38,691 nt of DNA from Rhodospirillales bacterium (GTDB taxonomy: Bacteria; Pseudomonadota; Alphaproteobacteria; Rhodospirillales; Magnetospirillaceae): positions 1-38,691 of the forward strand of contig JACMLB010000366.1 of assembly GCA_014379805.1 (NCBI GenBank), in the 5' to 3' direction. Below the pieces are notes generated by a model. It was not told the origin of the DNA, searched no databases, and saw only the letters and a list, made by a program, of their open reading frames with translations. Shown piece after piece: positions 16,673-26,540 of the stretch. Numbering within the stretch: position 1 is the first letter of the stretch; each line of letters begins with the position of its first letter. The translations under genes were made by a program, and so were the position numbers.

Positions 16673-18322
16673 ATGCATTTGCATGGTGTCGCGCAGGCGC
16701 TACTGGTTCTTTCGGCGGTTGCCGCGTTGGGTCTGACCTTGGGTCAGATCAAAATTGCCGGGGTTCGGCTTGGTGTGGGTGGCGCGCTGTTCGCCGGTCT
16801 GGCCTTTGGCCATTTCGGCATCGGCATGGACGCCACCATGCTGAGCTTCGCCCGTGAATTCGGCTTGGTGCTGTTTGTCTACGCCATCGGCGTGTCGGTG
16901 GGGCCGGGCTTTTTCCAGGCGTTCAAGAAGGACGGTCTGGCGCTTAATCTGATGGCGGTCGCCATCGTGCTGTTGGGCACGCTGACCGCGGTGCTGGTGC
17001 ATTTGCTGGGCGGCATCGAGCTGCCGGCGGCCCTGGGCATCCTGTCGGGTGCGGTGACCAACACGCCGTCACTTGCTGCCGGTCAGCAGGTCCTAGCCAC
17101 CTTGGGCGTTTCCAATGGCGGCACCGTGCTGGGTCAAGCCTATGCGGTGGCCTATCCGTTCGGTATCGTCGGCATCCTGCTCAGCATGTTGTTCCTGCGC
17201 ATGGTCTTCGGCTTGAACACCAAGATGGCGGCCAAGGAGTTCGAGGACGCCCGCATCGCCAAATACACCGCCGTCGAGACGGTGAATGTGGAGGTGCGCA
17301 ATCCGGCGGTGATCGGTTGCCAACTGCGCGAGTTGGAAGAGCTCAAGGAAATGGGCGTGGTGCTGTCGCGTGTGCTGCATGACGGCAGTCAGCACGTGGT
17401 CAGCGCCGAAGATGTGCTGGCCGAGGGCGACGTGGTGCTGGCCGTTGGGCCGCGCAACAAGCTGGAGCAGTTGAAGCGGCTGATCGGCCCCATCGCCCGT
17501 GTGGACCTTAAGGCCATGCAGTCTACGGACGTCACCTGGGAACGCATGGTGGTCACCCATTCCGGTGTGCTGGGCAAGTCCTTGGGCGAGCTGAACCTGC
17601 GTGCCCGCCACAACGTGGTCATCAGCCGGGTCAATCGCGGCGATCATGCATTGGTGCCCGATGCCCATCTGAAGCTTCAGTTCGGCGATATGCTGACTGT
17701 GGTGGGTGATACTGCCAGCTTCCCCGAAGTGGCCACCTTGGTGGGTAACCGCTCGAAGGCGCTGCAGGAAACCCAGATGGTGCCCATCTTCATCGGCATC
17801 GCCTTGGGCATGCTGCTGGGCTCGCTGCCCATCGCCATTCCCGGCCTGCCGGCCCCGGTGCAGCTGGGACTGGCCGGCGGTCCGCTGATCGTCGCCATCC
17901 TGCTGTCGCGTCTGGGCCATGTGGGTCCGCTGGTGTGGTTCATGCCGCCCCCCGTCAACCATATGATGCGTGATCTCGGCATCGCCTTGTTCCTGGCCGC
18001 CGTGGGTGTCAAATCGGGTCAAGGCTTCGTCGATACCCTGGTGCATGGCGAGGGCCTGAAATGGGTCGCGTTCGGCGCCGTGGTCACCCTGGTGCCGTTG
18101 ATGATCGTCTCGGTGGTGGGCTATTGGGTGACGCGGACCAATTACCTCAGCCTGTGCGGCGTGCTGGCCGGTTCCATGACCGATCCGCCGGCCTTGGCCT
18201 TTGCCCAGGGTATGTCCCCGTCCGAGGCGCCCATTCTGGCCTATGCCACCGTCTATCCGCTGGTGATGGTGCTGAGAGTCATTGCGCCACAGGTTGTTGC
18301 CTTGTTGCTATGGGCGGCCTGA
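16673..18322 (+). CDS. AspT/YidE-type membrane transporter with two RCK_C (TrkA_C) domains
   Basis: The 549-residue protein has the layout of the aspartate:alanine exchanger family: an N-terminal membrane half (to about 185), a cytoplasmic part with two RCK_C domains (about 200-355), then a second membrane half. Duplicated signatures are GAVTNTPSLAAGQQ in the first half and AGSMTDPPALAFAQ in the second. LVLFVYAIGVSVGPGFF and LGIALFLAAVGVKSGQGFV also mirror each other. YidE and YbjL are relatives of unknown substrate, so the cargo cannot be named. The ATG follows a 160-base non-coding gap, and a strong hairpin lies just after the stop. Confidence 0.88.
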   Translation: MHLHGVAQALLVLSAVAALGLTLGQIKIAGVRLGVGGALFAGLAFGHFGIGMDATMLSFAREFGLVLFVYAIGVSVGPGFFQAFKKDGLALNLMAVAIVLLGTLTAVLVHLLGGIELPAALGILSGAVTNTPSLAAGQQVLATLGVSNGGTVLGQAYAVAYPFGIVGILLSMLFLRMVFGLNTKMAAKEFEDARIAKYTAVETVNVEVRNPAVIGCQLRELEELKEMGVVLSRVLHDGSQHVVSAEDVLAEGDVVLAVGPRNKLEQLKRLIGPIARVDLKAMQSTDVTWERMVVTHSGVLGKSLGELNLRARHNVVISRVNRGDHALVPDAHLKLQFGDMLTVVGDTASFPEVATLVGNRSKALQETQMVPIFIGIALGMLLGSLPIAIPGLPAPVQLGLAGGPLIVAILLSRLGHVGPLVWFMPPPVNHMMRDLGIALFLAAVGVKSGQGFVDTLVHGEGLKWVAFGAVVTLVPLMIVSVVGYWVTRTNYLSLCGVLAGSMTDPPALAFAQGMSPSEAPILAYATVYPLVMVLRVIAPQVVALLLWAA

Positions 18323-18335
18323 TCTGAAAAGAACG

Positions 18336-18363
18336 CCGCGCGGTCCTCACAAGGGCCGCGCGG
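18336..18363 (+). terminator. Hairpin terminator after the AspT-type gene
   Basis: CCGCGCGGTCC at 18336-18346 pairs with GGGCCGCGCGG at 18353-18363 (11 pairs, one G-U) around a six-base loop, 14 bases after the stop codon. The following sequence is only weakly T-rich, so termination efficiency is uncertain. Confidence 0.7.
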
Positions 18364-18439
18364 TGTCGTTATCAACTGTTGCATCATCCATTCATCCCGC
18401 TATCTTGTGGTTGTTTTATGGGTTGCGGAGGATGGGGTA

Positions 18440-20167
18440 GTGCAGGGGGGCAACGGGTCCGGGCGAAGCCTGGGCGAGCTGGAGCGTGAAAACGCCGAGC
18501 TGCGCCTGTTCCGCACCGTGTTCAACATGGCCTCCGAAGGGATGATGGTCACTGACGAGGCCAACCGCATTTTGGCCGTCAATCCCGCCTTCACCAAAAT
18601 CACTGGGTTTGAAGCCGCTGACGTGGTGGGCAGCACGCCCGGCTGCCTGCGCTCGGGCCAGCACGACGCCGCGTTCTTCGAGACCTTCTGGGGCGAACTG
18701 CGCAGCAAGGGCCGCTGGGAAGGCGAGCTGTGGAACCGGCGCAAGAGTGGCGAGGTCTATCGCACCTGGCTGTCCATCGCCACCCAGCTTGACCATAGGG
18801 GCGCCATCCACCGCCATATGGGCATCTTCCGTGACGTCTCGGAAGCCCGCGACACTGCCGACAAGCTGTGGGAGAAAACCAATTTCGACCCGCTGACCAA
18901 GTTGCCCAACCGCTCGCTATTTCTGGACCGGCTGTTGCAGGCGCTGGTGCTGGCCGGGCGCAGCAACAAGCGCGCGGCGCTGGTTTTCGTCGGATTGGAC
19001 GGCTTCAAGAACATCAATGACACCCTGGGCCACACCATCGGCGACAAGGTGCTGGAAGAGGCCGCGCGGCGGTTCCACAGCGCGGTGCGCGAGGGCGATA
19101 CTCTGGCTCGCTTCGGCGGCGATGAATTCACCGCCGTGCTGACCGACATCGCCACGGTGGAAGAGGTCGAGCAAGTGGTGCGCGCCCTGCTGGAATGTCT
19201 GGCCGAACCTTTCCTGATCGAGAACCACCAGATCCTGATTTCGTGCTCCATCGGCATCAGCCTGTGGCCCGGCGATGGCAGCGACGTGGAAGCGGTCATG
19301 CGCAACTCCACCAGCGCCATGCGCAAGGCCAAGGAAGCGGGCCGCAACACTTTTCAGTTCTTCACGCCCAGCATGGACGCCCGCGCTCAGGCCCGGTCGC
19401 GTCTTGCCAGCGAATTGTCGGACGCGCTGGAACACGATGAATTCACCTTGGTCTACCAGCCGATCATCCACGTGCCCACGGGCCGGGTTGCCGGAGCGGA
19501 AGCGCTGTTGCGTTGGCATAACCGTTTCATCGGTGCCGTCTCGCCCGACCAATTCGTGCCCCTGGCCGAGGAAATGGGCCTGATCCTGCCCATCGGCGAT
19601 TGGCTGCTGACCGCCGCCTGCCGCGAGGCCGCCACGTGGCATAACCTGACCAAGACGCCCTTGCGCGTCGCCATCAATGTGTCGCCCCGTCAGGTTCAGC
19701 AAGGCGATATCGCCAGCGCCCTGGAACGTGCGCTAGAGGTCACCGGCCTGTCGCCCGACGTGGTCACGGTGGAAATCACCGAGGGTCTGCTGCTGGCCTC
19801 GGGCGGTGAGGTGCTGAAAAAGATCCATCGCATCCGCGATGTGGGCGCCAAGATCGCGGTCGATGATTTCGGTACCGGCTATGCGTCGCTCAGCTATCTG
19901 AAGACGTTCCCGGTGGACATTCTGAAGATCGACCGCTCTTTCGTGTCCAAGGTCATGGACAACGCCGAAGACGCGCGCCTGATAGAGGCCATCATCGCGC
20001 TGGGCCATTCCCTGGGCATGCAGATCGTGGGCGAGGGCGTCGAGACCGCCGAACAATTGGCATTCCTGACCGATCGCGGCTGCGACCTGATCCAAGGCTA
20101 TCGCTACAGCCCGCCTCTTGCCGCCGAACGCTTCAAGGAATATGTGGCGGCGAACGAGCGCGCCTAG
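18440..20167 (+). CDS. PAS-GGDEF-EAL cyclic-di-GMP enzyme
   Basis: The cytoplasmic protein has 575 residues. A PAS/PAC sensor (about 20-145: [32 protein letters not shown]) precedes a GGDEF domain with DPLTKLPNR, an intact GGDEF in RFGGDEF and an RxxD inhibitory site (REGD) five residues before it. An EAL domain follows with [35 protein letters not shown] and GEGVET all in place. Both synthesis and breakdown of c-di-GMP are therefore possible. The GTG start at 18440 is chosen because GGAGG lies 8 bases upstream; the frame is open to 18407. No transmembrane segment is visible. A hybrid kinase gene follows after 49 bases. Confidence 0.93.
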   Translation: MQGGNGSGRSLGELERENAELRLFRTVFNMASEGMMVTDEANRILAVNPAFTKITGFEAADVVGSTPGCLRSGQHDAAFFETFWGELRSKGRWEGELWNRRKSGEVYRTWLSIATQLDHRGAIHRHMGIFRDVSEARDTADKLWEKTNFDPLTKLPNRSLFLDRLLQALVLAGRSNKRAALVFVGLDGFKNINDTLGHTIGDKVLEEAARRFHSAVREGDTLARFGGDEFTAVLTDIATVEEVEQVVRALLECLAEPFLIENHQILISCSIGISLWPGDGSDVEAVMRNSTSAMRKAKEAGRNTFQFFTPSMDARAQARSRLASELSDALEHDEFTLVYQPIIHVPTGRVAGAEALLRWHNRFIGAVSPDQFVPLAEEMGLILPIGDWLLTAACREAATWHNLTKTPLRVAINVSPRQVQQGDIASALERALEVTGLSPDVVTVEITEGLLLASGGEVLKKIHRIRDVGAKIAVDDFGTGYASLSYLKTFPVDILKIDRSFVSKVMDNAEDARLIEAIIALGHSLGMQIVGEGVETAEQLAFLTDRGCDLIQGYRYSPPLAAERFKEYVAANERA

Positions 20168-20216
20168 GGTCTTTACCCGATTTGACACAATTGCCGTTCG
20201 CCTGCGACAAAGGGCG

Positions 20217-22916
20217 ATGGTCTTATTGTGCACACGCTTGGCATTAATACTAACGATGGTCTTTGCGCTGGCCGGGCCGTGCGCGGCTCAAGGGGCGCCG
20301 CGGGCCAGCCAGGGTGTGCTTGATCTCGGCGCCTGGGACTTCGCCGCCCAAGGCAATGTGGAGCTTGCCGGGGAATGGGCGTTCGAGGGCGATTTCCTGG
20401 TCCAGCCCGGTCCGTGGAACAAGCAGGTTCCCGCCCTGGGCCGCCATACCCTGTCGCTGACCCTGCTATTGCCGGCGGGAGCGCCGTCCCTGGCGCTGGC
20501 CTTGCCCGACGTGCACAGCGCCTTCCGTGTGCTGATGAATGGGGAATTGGTGCGTAGCGTCGGCCAATTGGCCGACCGCCAAGCCGATGAAATTCCGGTG
20601 ATGGAAACAGTGATCGTGCCGCTGCCTCCGGGGCAGATTCGGGTCGAATTGGTGGTGGAGGTTTCCAACTTCCACCATTTCGAGGGCGGCATCATCCGCG
20701 CCGCCCGCATCGGCCTGTCGCCCACTTTGTACGCCGAGGTCCTGCGCGCCAAGGCGGTCCCCCTGGTGGCGTTCGGTGCGCTTGCCATGGTGGTGCTGCT
20801 GTTGCCCGCCTTCTGGCTGGGCGGCAAGCGCGAGCCGGTGTTCCTGGTCTTCGCCGCGTTCTCGACGCTGATTGCGTGGCGCACCTTTGCCGCCGGTCAG
20901 CTTTACACCGTGCTGGGCCACGATTTGCGGGCCGATGTGTGGTACTTGCCGGCGGCCTACGTCACCCTTTACGTCTTCCCCGGCATTTATCTGGGCTTCC
21001 TGCGCGCGCTGTTCCCGGCAGAGGTGCCGCGCGTGCTGGCGTGGCCGGCCTATGGGGTATCGGCGGCCATGATTTCCATGGTGCTGGCGACCGGGCCGGA
21101 TTTCTACACCCGCTTCCGTGACCCCTTCCAGGCATTCATCCTGTTGACGCCTGTGCTGGGCGCCGTCTTGCTGATCCGCGCGGTCATGCGCCGACGGCCC
21201 GGTGCGCCGTGGGTGCTGGGCGGTAGTGTGGTGTTCACCGCCACGGTGGTGAATGACTCGTTGCATTACATGCGCGTGATCCATAGCACCGATCTGGTGC
21301 CGCTGGGCTTTGCCTGTTTCGGCGTGTCGTATTGCGCCGCCCTGGCGTTGCGCCTGTTCCAGTCCGAGCGTACGGCGTCCGAGCGCTTGGCGGCGTTGAA
21401 CCGCGCCTTGGAGGACAAGGTGGCCGAGCGCACCGCGTCCCTGGAAGAGGCCAAGGCGGCGGCGGAGCGGGCATCCACCGCCAAATCCGAATTCCTGGCG
21501 GTCATGAGCCACGAAATCCGTACGCCGCTGCACGGCTGGGCCGGTCTGACCCAATTGCTGGAAAGCACCAATCTGGACCCCAACCAACGCCATTACGTCG
21601 ACCTGCTGCGCCACACTGCCGAGCATCTGACCCAGCTGATCGGCGATATCCTGGATATGTCGCGCATCGAGGCCGGGCGGATAGAACTGAGCGCCGAGCC
21701 GTTCCGTCTTGCTGATCTGGTGGACGAACTTGCAGCGTTGGGCCGCGCCCAGGCCTCGGCCAAGGGGTTGGCCTTCCATGTGGACGCGCCCGAGCTGCCG
21801 CCTGCGCTGTTGGGCGATAGCGGCGCCATCCGTCAGATCGTGCTGAATTTCCTGGGCAATGCGGTCAAGTTCACCCGCGAGGGCGAAATCCGGCTGTCGG
21901 TCACTCAGGCGGAACGCGGTCTGCGTTTCAGCGTGCACGATACCGGCTGCGGTATCGCCGTGGAACATCAGGACCATATCTTCGACACCTTCTCGCAGGT
22001 GGACGGCTCGACTCGGCGCCAATATGGCGGCTCGGGGCTGGGGCTGGCCATCTGCCGGCGGCTGGCCGAGATGATGGGCGGCCAAGTGGGGGTAAGCTCG
22101 GTGCCCGGCACCGGCACCACCATCTGGTGCGAGTTGCCGCTGCCCGCCTCTGTTGAACCCGCCGCCGCAGCACCGCTTTCCGCACGGGCCTTGCCGCCCA
22201 ATCTGCGCGTGCTGTTCGCTGACGATGTGGAACTCAATCGGCTGGTGCTGCGCGAATTCCTGACCGGCACCGGCGCCATCCTGGACGAGGCTGCCGATGG
22301 CGCCGAGGCGCTGACGAAGATCGAGGCCGCTTCGTACGATCTGGTGGTGCTGGATTTACGTATGCCCGGCATGGACGGGTTCGAAGCCGCCCGCGCCATC
22401 CGCGAGCGTGAGGGCCGATTGGGCCTGGCACCGCTGCCCCTGGCCGCGCTGACCGCAGGCGCTGCCCCCGAGGATCGCCAATTGGCGGCTGAGGCCGGCT
22501 TCACCATCTTCCTGCCCAAGCCCATCGACCGCACGGCGCTGATCGCCGCCTTGGCCGACTTGGTTTCGCCATCAGTGTCATCGGCATCAGTGTCATCGCC
22601 AGCGGGGGCGCCCGTCATTCCCGCCGGGCTGGAGCACATGCTGCCCCTGTTCATCGCCGAGATGGAGAAGGACGCCGTCATTCTGGACACCCTGGCCGAC
22701 GCGCCCTTGAGCGATTTGGGCGAGCACGCCCACGCCATGCGCGGCAAATGCGCCATGTTCGGCGAGGACATTCTGTACGGCCTGCTGACCACCCTGGAGG
22801 AAAACTGTCAGGCCAGACTCCATAACGGTAATTCTGAACTCATGGCGGCAATCGTTGAACGTGCGCGCCACCTTAGGGTATATGACCAAAATCCCGTTTT
22901 GGTCGCAGACGAATGA
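20217..22916 (+). CDS. Hybrid histidine kinase: 7TM-DISM sensor, HisKA, HATPase, REC, Hpt
   Basis: The membrane sensor kinase has 899 residues. After a signal peptide ([18 protein letters not shown]) comes a periplasmic beta-rich DISMED-type domain (about 30-170), then a seven-helix DISM membrane block (about 180-380), coiled coil, HisKA with [10 protein letters not shown] (His432), and HATPase motifs [16 protein letters not shown] and [10 protein letters not shown] receiver domain follows with ADDVELNRL and [10 protein letters not shown], then a C-terminal Hpt domain with the phospho-His in [15 protein letters not shown] complete internal phosphorelay is thus present, but the output regulator is elsewhere. 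DISM domains usually sense carbohydrates or other small ligands. The ATG at 20217 fits the signal peptide. The stop overlaps the next gene, an NsrR-like regulator, in ATGA. Confidence 0.92.
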   Translation: MVLLCTRLALILTMVFALAGPCAAQGAPRASQGVLDLGAWDFAAQGNVELAGEWAFEGDFLVQPGPWNKQVPALGRHTLSLTLLLPAGAPSLALALPDVHSAFRVLMNGELVRSVGQLADRQADEIPVMETVIVPLPPGQIRVELVVEVSNFHHFEGGIIRAARIGLSPTLYAEVLRAKAVPLVAFGALAMVVLLLPAFWLGGKREPVFLVFAAFSTLIAWRTFAAGQLYTVLGHDLRADVWYLPAAYVTLYVFPGIYLGFLRALFPAEVPRVLAWPAYGVSAAMISMVLATGPDFYTRFRDPFQAFILLTPVLGAVLLIRAVMRRRPGAPWVLGGSVVFTATVVNDSLHYMRVIHSTDLVPLGFACFGVSYCAALALRLFQSERTASERLAALNRALEDKVAERTASLEEAKAAAERASTAKSEFLAVMSHEIRTPLHGWAGLTQLLESTNLDPNQRHYVDLLRHTAEHLTQLIGDILDMSRIEAGRIELSAEPFRLADLVDELAALGRAQASAKGLAFHVDAPELPPALLGDSGAIRQIVLNFLGNAVKFTREGEIRLSVTQAERGLRFSVHDTGCGIAVEHQDHIFDTFSQVDGSTRRQYGGSGLGLAICRRLAEMMGGQVGVSSVPGTGTTIWCELPLPASVEPAAAAPLSARALPPNLRVLFADDVELNRLVLREFLTGTGAILDEAADGAEALTKIEAASYDLVVLDLRMPGMDGFEAARAIREREGRLGLAPLPLAALTAGAAPEDRQLAAEAGFTIFLPKPIDRTALIAALADLVSPSVSSASVSSPAGAPVIPAGLEHMLPLFIAEMEKDAVILDTLADAPLSDLGEHAHAMRGKCAMFGEDILYGLLTTLEENCQARLHNGNSELMAAIVERARHLRVYDQNPVLVADE

Positions 22917-23302
22917 AGATTACCCAATTCACCGATTACTCCTTGCGCCTGATGATGTATCTCGCCTCGCGGCGCGACCGGGTGGTCACCGTTCGCGAAG
23001 CCGCGGAGTTCTACGGCATCTCCGCCGAGCATCTGAAGAAGATCGTGCGGCGCTTGTCCGAGCTGGGATATGTGGCGACGGTGCGCGGCAAGAATGGCGG
23101 GCTGCGTCTGGGCGTCGAGCCCGACACCATCAATTTAGGTCGCCTCATGCGCGAGGAAGAGAATTTGTCGTTGCTGCCGTGCAGCGATGCCGGCGAAAGC
23201 TGCTGCCCGCTGACAGGGTGCAAATTAGCCAATGTGGTGGACGAGGCCCTGGCCGCGTTCCTGGGCGTGCTTGACGGCAAGACCTTGGCGGATCTGATTT
23301 AA
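22913..23302 (+). CDS. nsrR: Rrf2-family regulator, NsrR-like (iron-sulfur, nitric-oxide responsive type)
   Basis: The 129-residue protein has an Rrf2 winged helix ([46 protein letters not shown]) and a cysteine cluster, Cys90, Cys97/98 and Cys103, in [19 protein letters not shown]. This fits the three-Cys [Fe-S] site of NsrR, which represses NO-detoxification genes until its cluster is nitrosylated. NsrR matches better than IscR because of the spacing and the RGKNGG wing, but other Rrf2 sensors remain possible. The ATG overlaps the stop of the DISM hybrid kinase, so translation is probably coupled. No NO reductase or flavohemoglobin gene is in the window. Confidence 0.82.
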   Translation: MKITQFTDYSLRLMMYLASRRDRVVTVREAAEFYGISAEHLKKIVRRLSELGYVATVRGKNGGLRLGVEPDTINLGRLMREEENLSLLPCSDAGESCCPLTGCKLANVVDEALAAFLGVLDGKTLADLI

Positions 23303-23386
23303 CAATTGGCGTATCTCGGTTGGGCAGTAGGGTAATGCCAAAGCCCATGCCACATTGCGGTTACGCGGGATTGCGGGTCCACCACA

Positions 23387-25192
23387 ATGGCATTACGGAC
23401 GCAATCGGTCGCAGCTGAGCTTATCCGCCTGCTTTACCGGCAGGTGCCAGCCGTGCTGGCGGCAAATTTGATCAATAGCAACTTGGTCGTGGCGGCGCTG
23501 TGGCAAAGTCACGATCAGCGGGTTTTGGTAGCTTGGGCCTCGGCGGTGCTGGCGCTGACGCTGATGCGTGTCGGTCTGTGGACCCAGTATCGCTTCCGAC
23601 CCGCCACGGATGACGCCGACCCTGCCAGGACCGCGCGCTGGGGCCGCTATTACACCATCGGCTCGACGCTTTCCGGGCTGATGTGGGGAGCGTCCGCCGT
23701 TTTATTCGTGCAGGCGGGCGATCCCATATCGCTGCTGCTGATCTCGTTCGTGCTGGGCGGCATGGGGGCGGGGGCGGTAACCGCTTTGTCCAATAATCTA
23801 CCGGCCTTCTATTTGTACTTGCTGACCAGCCTGTTGCCGCTGGAAGGGCATTTGCTGGTCATGGGCGACCGTGTCCATTTGGCCATCGCCGGCATGGCGG
23901 CAGTGTACGTGGTCGGCCTTGTGGTCATTGGCCGCAACTTCAACGCCACCCTTATCCGCGCCCTGACGCTGAACGAGGAAAACACCCAACTGCTGACGAA
24001 TATGGAGCAGCAGGTGCGGGTGCGCACCAGCGACCTTCAGGCGTCCAATGCCCTGCTGACGGATGCCCGTGCCGAGGCCGAGCAGGCCAACCAAGCCAAG
24101 TCGCGCTTTCTTGCCGCAGCCAGCCATGATTTGCGCCAGCCCTTGCAGTCCATGTTCCTGTTCGCCAGCGCCTTGCACAGCCATGTGTCCAGCAAGACCG
24201 GCATTGACGCTTTGGTGCGCATCGAACGGGGTTTGGATGTGCTCAAGGGCATGCTGGACAGCTTGCTGGATGTCTCGCGGTTGGACGTGAACGTGATCCA
24301 GACTGAACTGACGGTGTTTTCCCTTGGGTCCATGCTCGACGATGTCAGCGTCTCGTACCGACGCATCGCCGCCAGCAAGGGCATCGAGCTTCGCTGCGGC
24401 CCGCTGAGCAACGCGCTGGTCTGTAGCGATCAGGGGCTGCTGGGGCGAATGGTGCGTAATCTGGTAGAGAACGCGATCCGCTACACGGAAAAAGGGCGGA
24501 TCACCCTGTCCACCCGGCTGTCGGGCGGCTGTGTTCATGTGGAGGTCAAAGACACCGGCATCGGCATCGCCCCTGATCAGCTGGGGCGCATTTTCGAGGA
24601 GTTCCATCAAGTCGGTAACCCCGAGCGCGACAAGGCGCGTGGGCTGGGACTTGGGTTGGCGATTGTTCAGCGGCTGTCTTCCATCCTAGGCCATCGGGTG
24701 GATGTGCAATCCACGCTGGGTGAAGGATCCATATTTTCCATCCAGGTGCCCATGGTGGAAGGGGCGACCACCGAATCCCCTCCCCCTGCTGCCGCTGCGG
24801 CCCCCGTGGATACGGGCCGATTGGTGTTGGTGATCGATGACGACCCCATGGTCTTGCTTGCCCTGGGCGCGGTGTTCGAGGGTTGGGGCTATCAGGTATC
24901 CATGGCCAATTCCGAGGATGAGGCACTGGTGCGGGTTCGCTCGTCAAAGGTGCCGAACCTTATGGTCGCCGATTACCGTTTACGTGAGGGCAAGGTGGGC
25001 AGCGATGCCATTAAGGGCGTCCGCGCAGCCTGTGGGGTGAGCATTCCAAGCATCATACTGACCGGCGAAACCGGCCATGAATGCGAGGTGTATGCAGAGG
25101 AGTTGGGGGCCATGGTGTTGCACAAGCCGGTAACCCCAAATCAATTGAGCTATGCCTTGGAGCGTCTGCTCGGCAAAGAGGGGGCGTGTTGA
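23387..25192 (+). CDS. Membrane hybrid histidine kinase with C-terminal receiver domain
   Basis: The protein has 601 residues. The N-terminal 185 residues hold about six hydrophobic helices without a large periplasmic loop, as in MASE-like integral sensors. A coiled coil follows, then HisKA with SHDLRQPLQS (His247), an HATPase domain (NLVENAIRYT, DTGIGI, GLGLGLAIV) and a receiver domain with VIDDDP, phospho-acceptor Asp in ADYRLREG, LTGE and HKP. The SHDLRQPL box is typical of kinases that pair with LuxR-type regulators. None is adjacent. The gene starts 84 bases after nsrR, with no strong ribosome-binding site seen. Confidence 0.9.
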   Translation: MALRTQSVAAELIRLLYRQVPAVLAANLINSNLVVAALWQSHDQRVLVAWASAVLALTLMRVGLWTQYRFRPATDDADPARTARWGRYYTIGSTLSGLMWGASAVLFVQAGDPISLLLISFVLGGMGAGAVTALSNNLPAFYLYLLTSLLPLEGHLLVMGDRVHLAIAGMAAVYVVGLVVIGRNFNATLIRALTLNEENTQLLTNMEQQVRVRTSDLQASNALLTDARAEAEQANQAKSRFLAAASHDLRQPLQSMFLFASALHSHVSSKTGIDALVRIERGLDVLKGMLDSLLDVSRLDVNVIQTELTVFSLGSMLDDVSVSYRRIAASKGIELRCGPLSNALVCSDQGLLGRMVRNLVENAIRYTEKGRITLSTRLSGGCVHVEVKDTGIGIAPDQLGRIFEEFHQVGNPERDKARGLGLGLAIVQRLSSILGHRVDVQSTLGEGSIFSIQVPMVEGATTESPPPAAAAAPVDTGRLVLVIDDDPMVLLALGAVFEGWGYQVSMANSEDEALVRVRSSKVPNLMVADYRLREGKVGSDAIKGVRAACGVSIPSIILTGETGHECEVYAEELGAMVLHKPVTPNQLSYALERLLGKEGAC

Positions 25193-25271
25193 GGTCTTTC
25201 GTGGGCGGTGCTTGAACGGCGGAGCGTGCGGGCGCATCTGCGCGCTGGCACAACACTGTCGGGTCATAACC

Positions 25272-26540
25272 ATGGGTGGCATCCGATGCCGCGCACTCAT
25301 CGTGTTTCTTATGGCGGCGGGAGAGGTTCATGCCTCGGGCTTCCAATTGCGCGAGGAAAGCGCTGAGGGGCTGGGTAACGCCAATGCGGGCTCGACCGCC
25401 AAGGCCTATGATGTCAGCACCTTGTTCCACAACCCTGCCGGTATGACGCGACTGGAGGGCAACCAGTCCGGGGCGAGCGCGTCATGGATTGCGCCGGTTG
25501 CCAAGTTCAACGGTGGTGCCACGGTGGGAGGCGCGGCCATTGCCGGAACCACTGGTGACAACGCCCTCAAAGCCCTGGCGGTAGGTTCGGCCTATGCCAT
25601 GTGGGACGCCGCGCCCGACGTGAAATTCGGCCTCGCTTTGACGGCGCCGTTCGGTTTGCGCTCGGAATACAAGGAAGATTGGGTCGGCCGCTATATCGCC
25701 TTGGCCTCGGATCTGGCTGTCATAAATCTCAGTCCGTCGGTGGCGTATAGGCTCGATAGATCCTGGTCGGTGGCTGGTGGGCTGCAAATTGACTGGGCCA
25801 AGACGTTGTTGACCAACGCCATTAATTTCAATGCACTGGTGCCGGGCTCGGGCGACGGTCAGGCCCGGTTGAGCGGCGAGGATATTGGCGTGGGCTGGAC
25901 CGCCAGCGTCCTCTATGAGATGGACGAAGCGACGCGGTTCGGCCTGTCTTACCGTTCATCTGTCCGTCATGCCTTTCGCGGCAATGCCGAGTTTCAAGGC
26001 GTTCCGGGTGCGTTGGCCGGCAATGTGAATTTTGCCGATAGCGCCATGGATACCACCATTACTCTGCCCGACACGGTGGCATTTGGATTTTACCATTACA
26101 TTTCGCCACGCTGGGCGGTGATGTCCGATGTGATGCGGACGCGTTGGTCGGCGCAGCGCACGTTGCGGGTGGGGTTTGATAGCGGCCGCCCCGACGTGGT
26201 GAGCCAACTCAATTGGAAGGACACATGGTTTGTGTCCCTGGGCGCCACTTATCAGGCAACCGAGCGGCTGAAGCTGCACATGGGCACTGCTCATGACACG
26301 TCGCTGGTCAGCGACCAATATCGCACCGCGCGCATTCCCGATTCAGATCGTGTCTGGCTGAGTGGCGGGCTCAGCTACGCCGTCGCGCCGGGCTGTCAGG
26401 TCAGCTTGTCCTACGCCCATGTATTCGGCGGTTCGGTGCCCATCAATGAAACCGATCCGTCCGGCATCGGCGGAAGGGTGACCGGCACTTACGACAATCA
26501 CGTGGATATCGTCAGCGCGGGCGTGTCCTTTAGGTTTTAG
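25272..26540 (+). CDS. FadL/TodX-family outer-membrane transport protein
   Basis: The 422-residue protein has a signal peptide (CRALIVFLMAAGEVHA) followed directly by the FadL N-terminal signature SGFQLREESAEGLGNANAG and the NPA motif in LFHNPAGM. The rest alternates as a 14-strand barrel with repeated WxVxGG-like strands and ends in an aromatic residue (SAGVSFRF), as outer-membrane barrels do. FadL proteins pass long-chain fatty acids or aromatic hydrocarbons across the outer membrane; the substrate here is unknown. It lies 79 bases after the second hybrid kinase and its 3' end overlaps the convergent PAS kinase by four bases. Confidence 0.9.
   Translation: MGGIRCRALIVFLMAAGEVHASGFQLREESAEGLGNANAGSTAKAYDVSTLFHNPAGMTRLEGNQSGASASWIAPVAKFNGGATVGGAAIAGTTGDNALKALAVGSAYAMWDAAPDVKFGLALTAPFGLRSEYKEDWVGRYIALASDLAVINLSPSVAYRLDRSWSVAGGLQIDWAKTLLTNAINFNALVPGSGDGQARLSGEDIGVGWTASVLYEMDEATRFGLSYRSSVRHAFRGNAEFQGVPGALAGNVNFADSAMDTTITLPDTVAFGFYHYISPRWAVMSDVMRTRWSAQRTLRVGFDSGRPDVVSQLNWKDTWFVSLGATYQATERLKLHMGTAHDTSLVSDQYRTARIPDSDRVWLSGGLSYAVAPGCQVSLSYAHVFGGSVPINETDPSGIGGRVTGTYDNHVDIVSAGVSFRF

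Noticed and set aside
20466-22085. Open frame of about 540 codons antisense to the DISM hybrid kinase
   Set aside because: The composition is dominated by Arg, Gln, His and Gly and no domain is recognisable. The sense frame carries clear kinase motifs.
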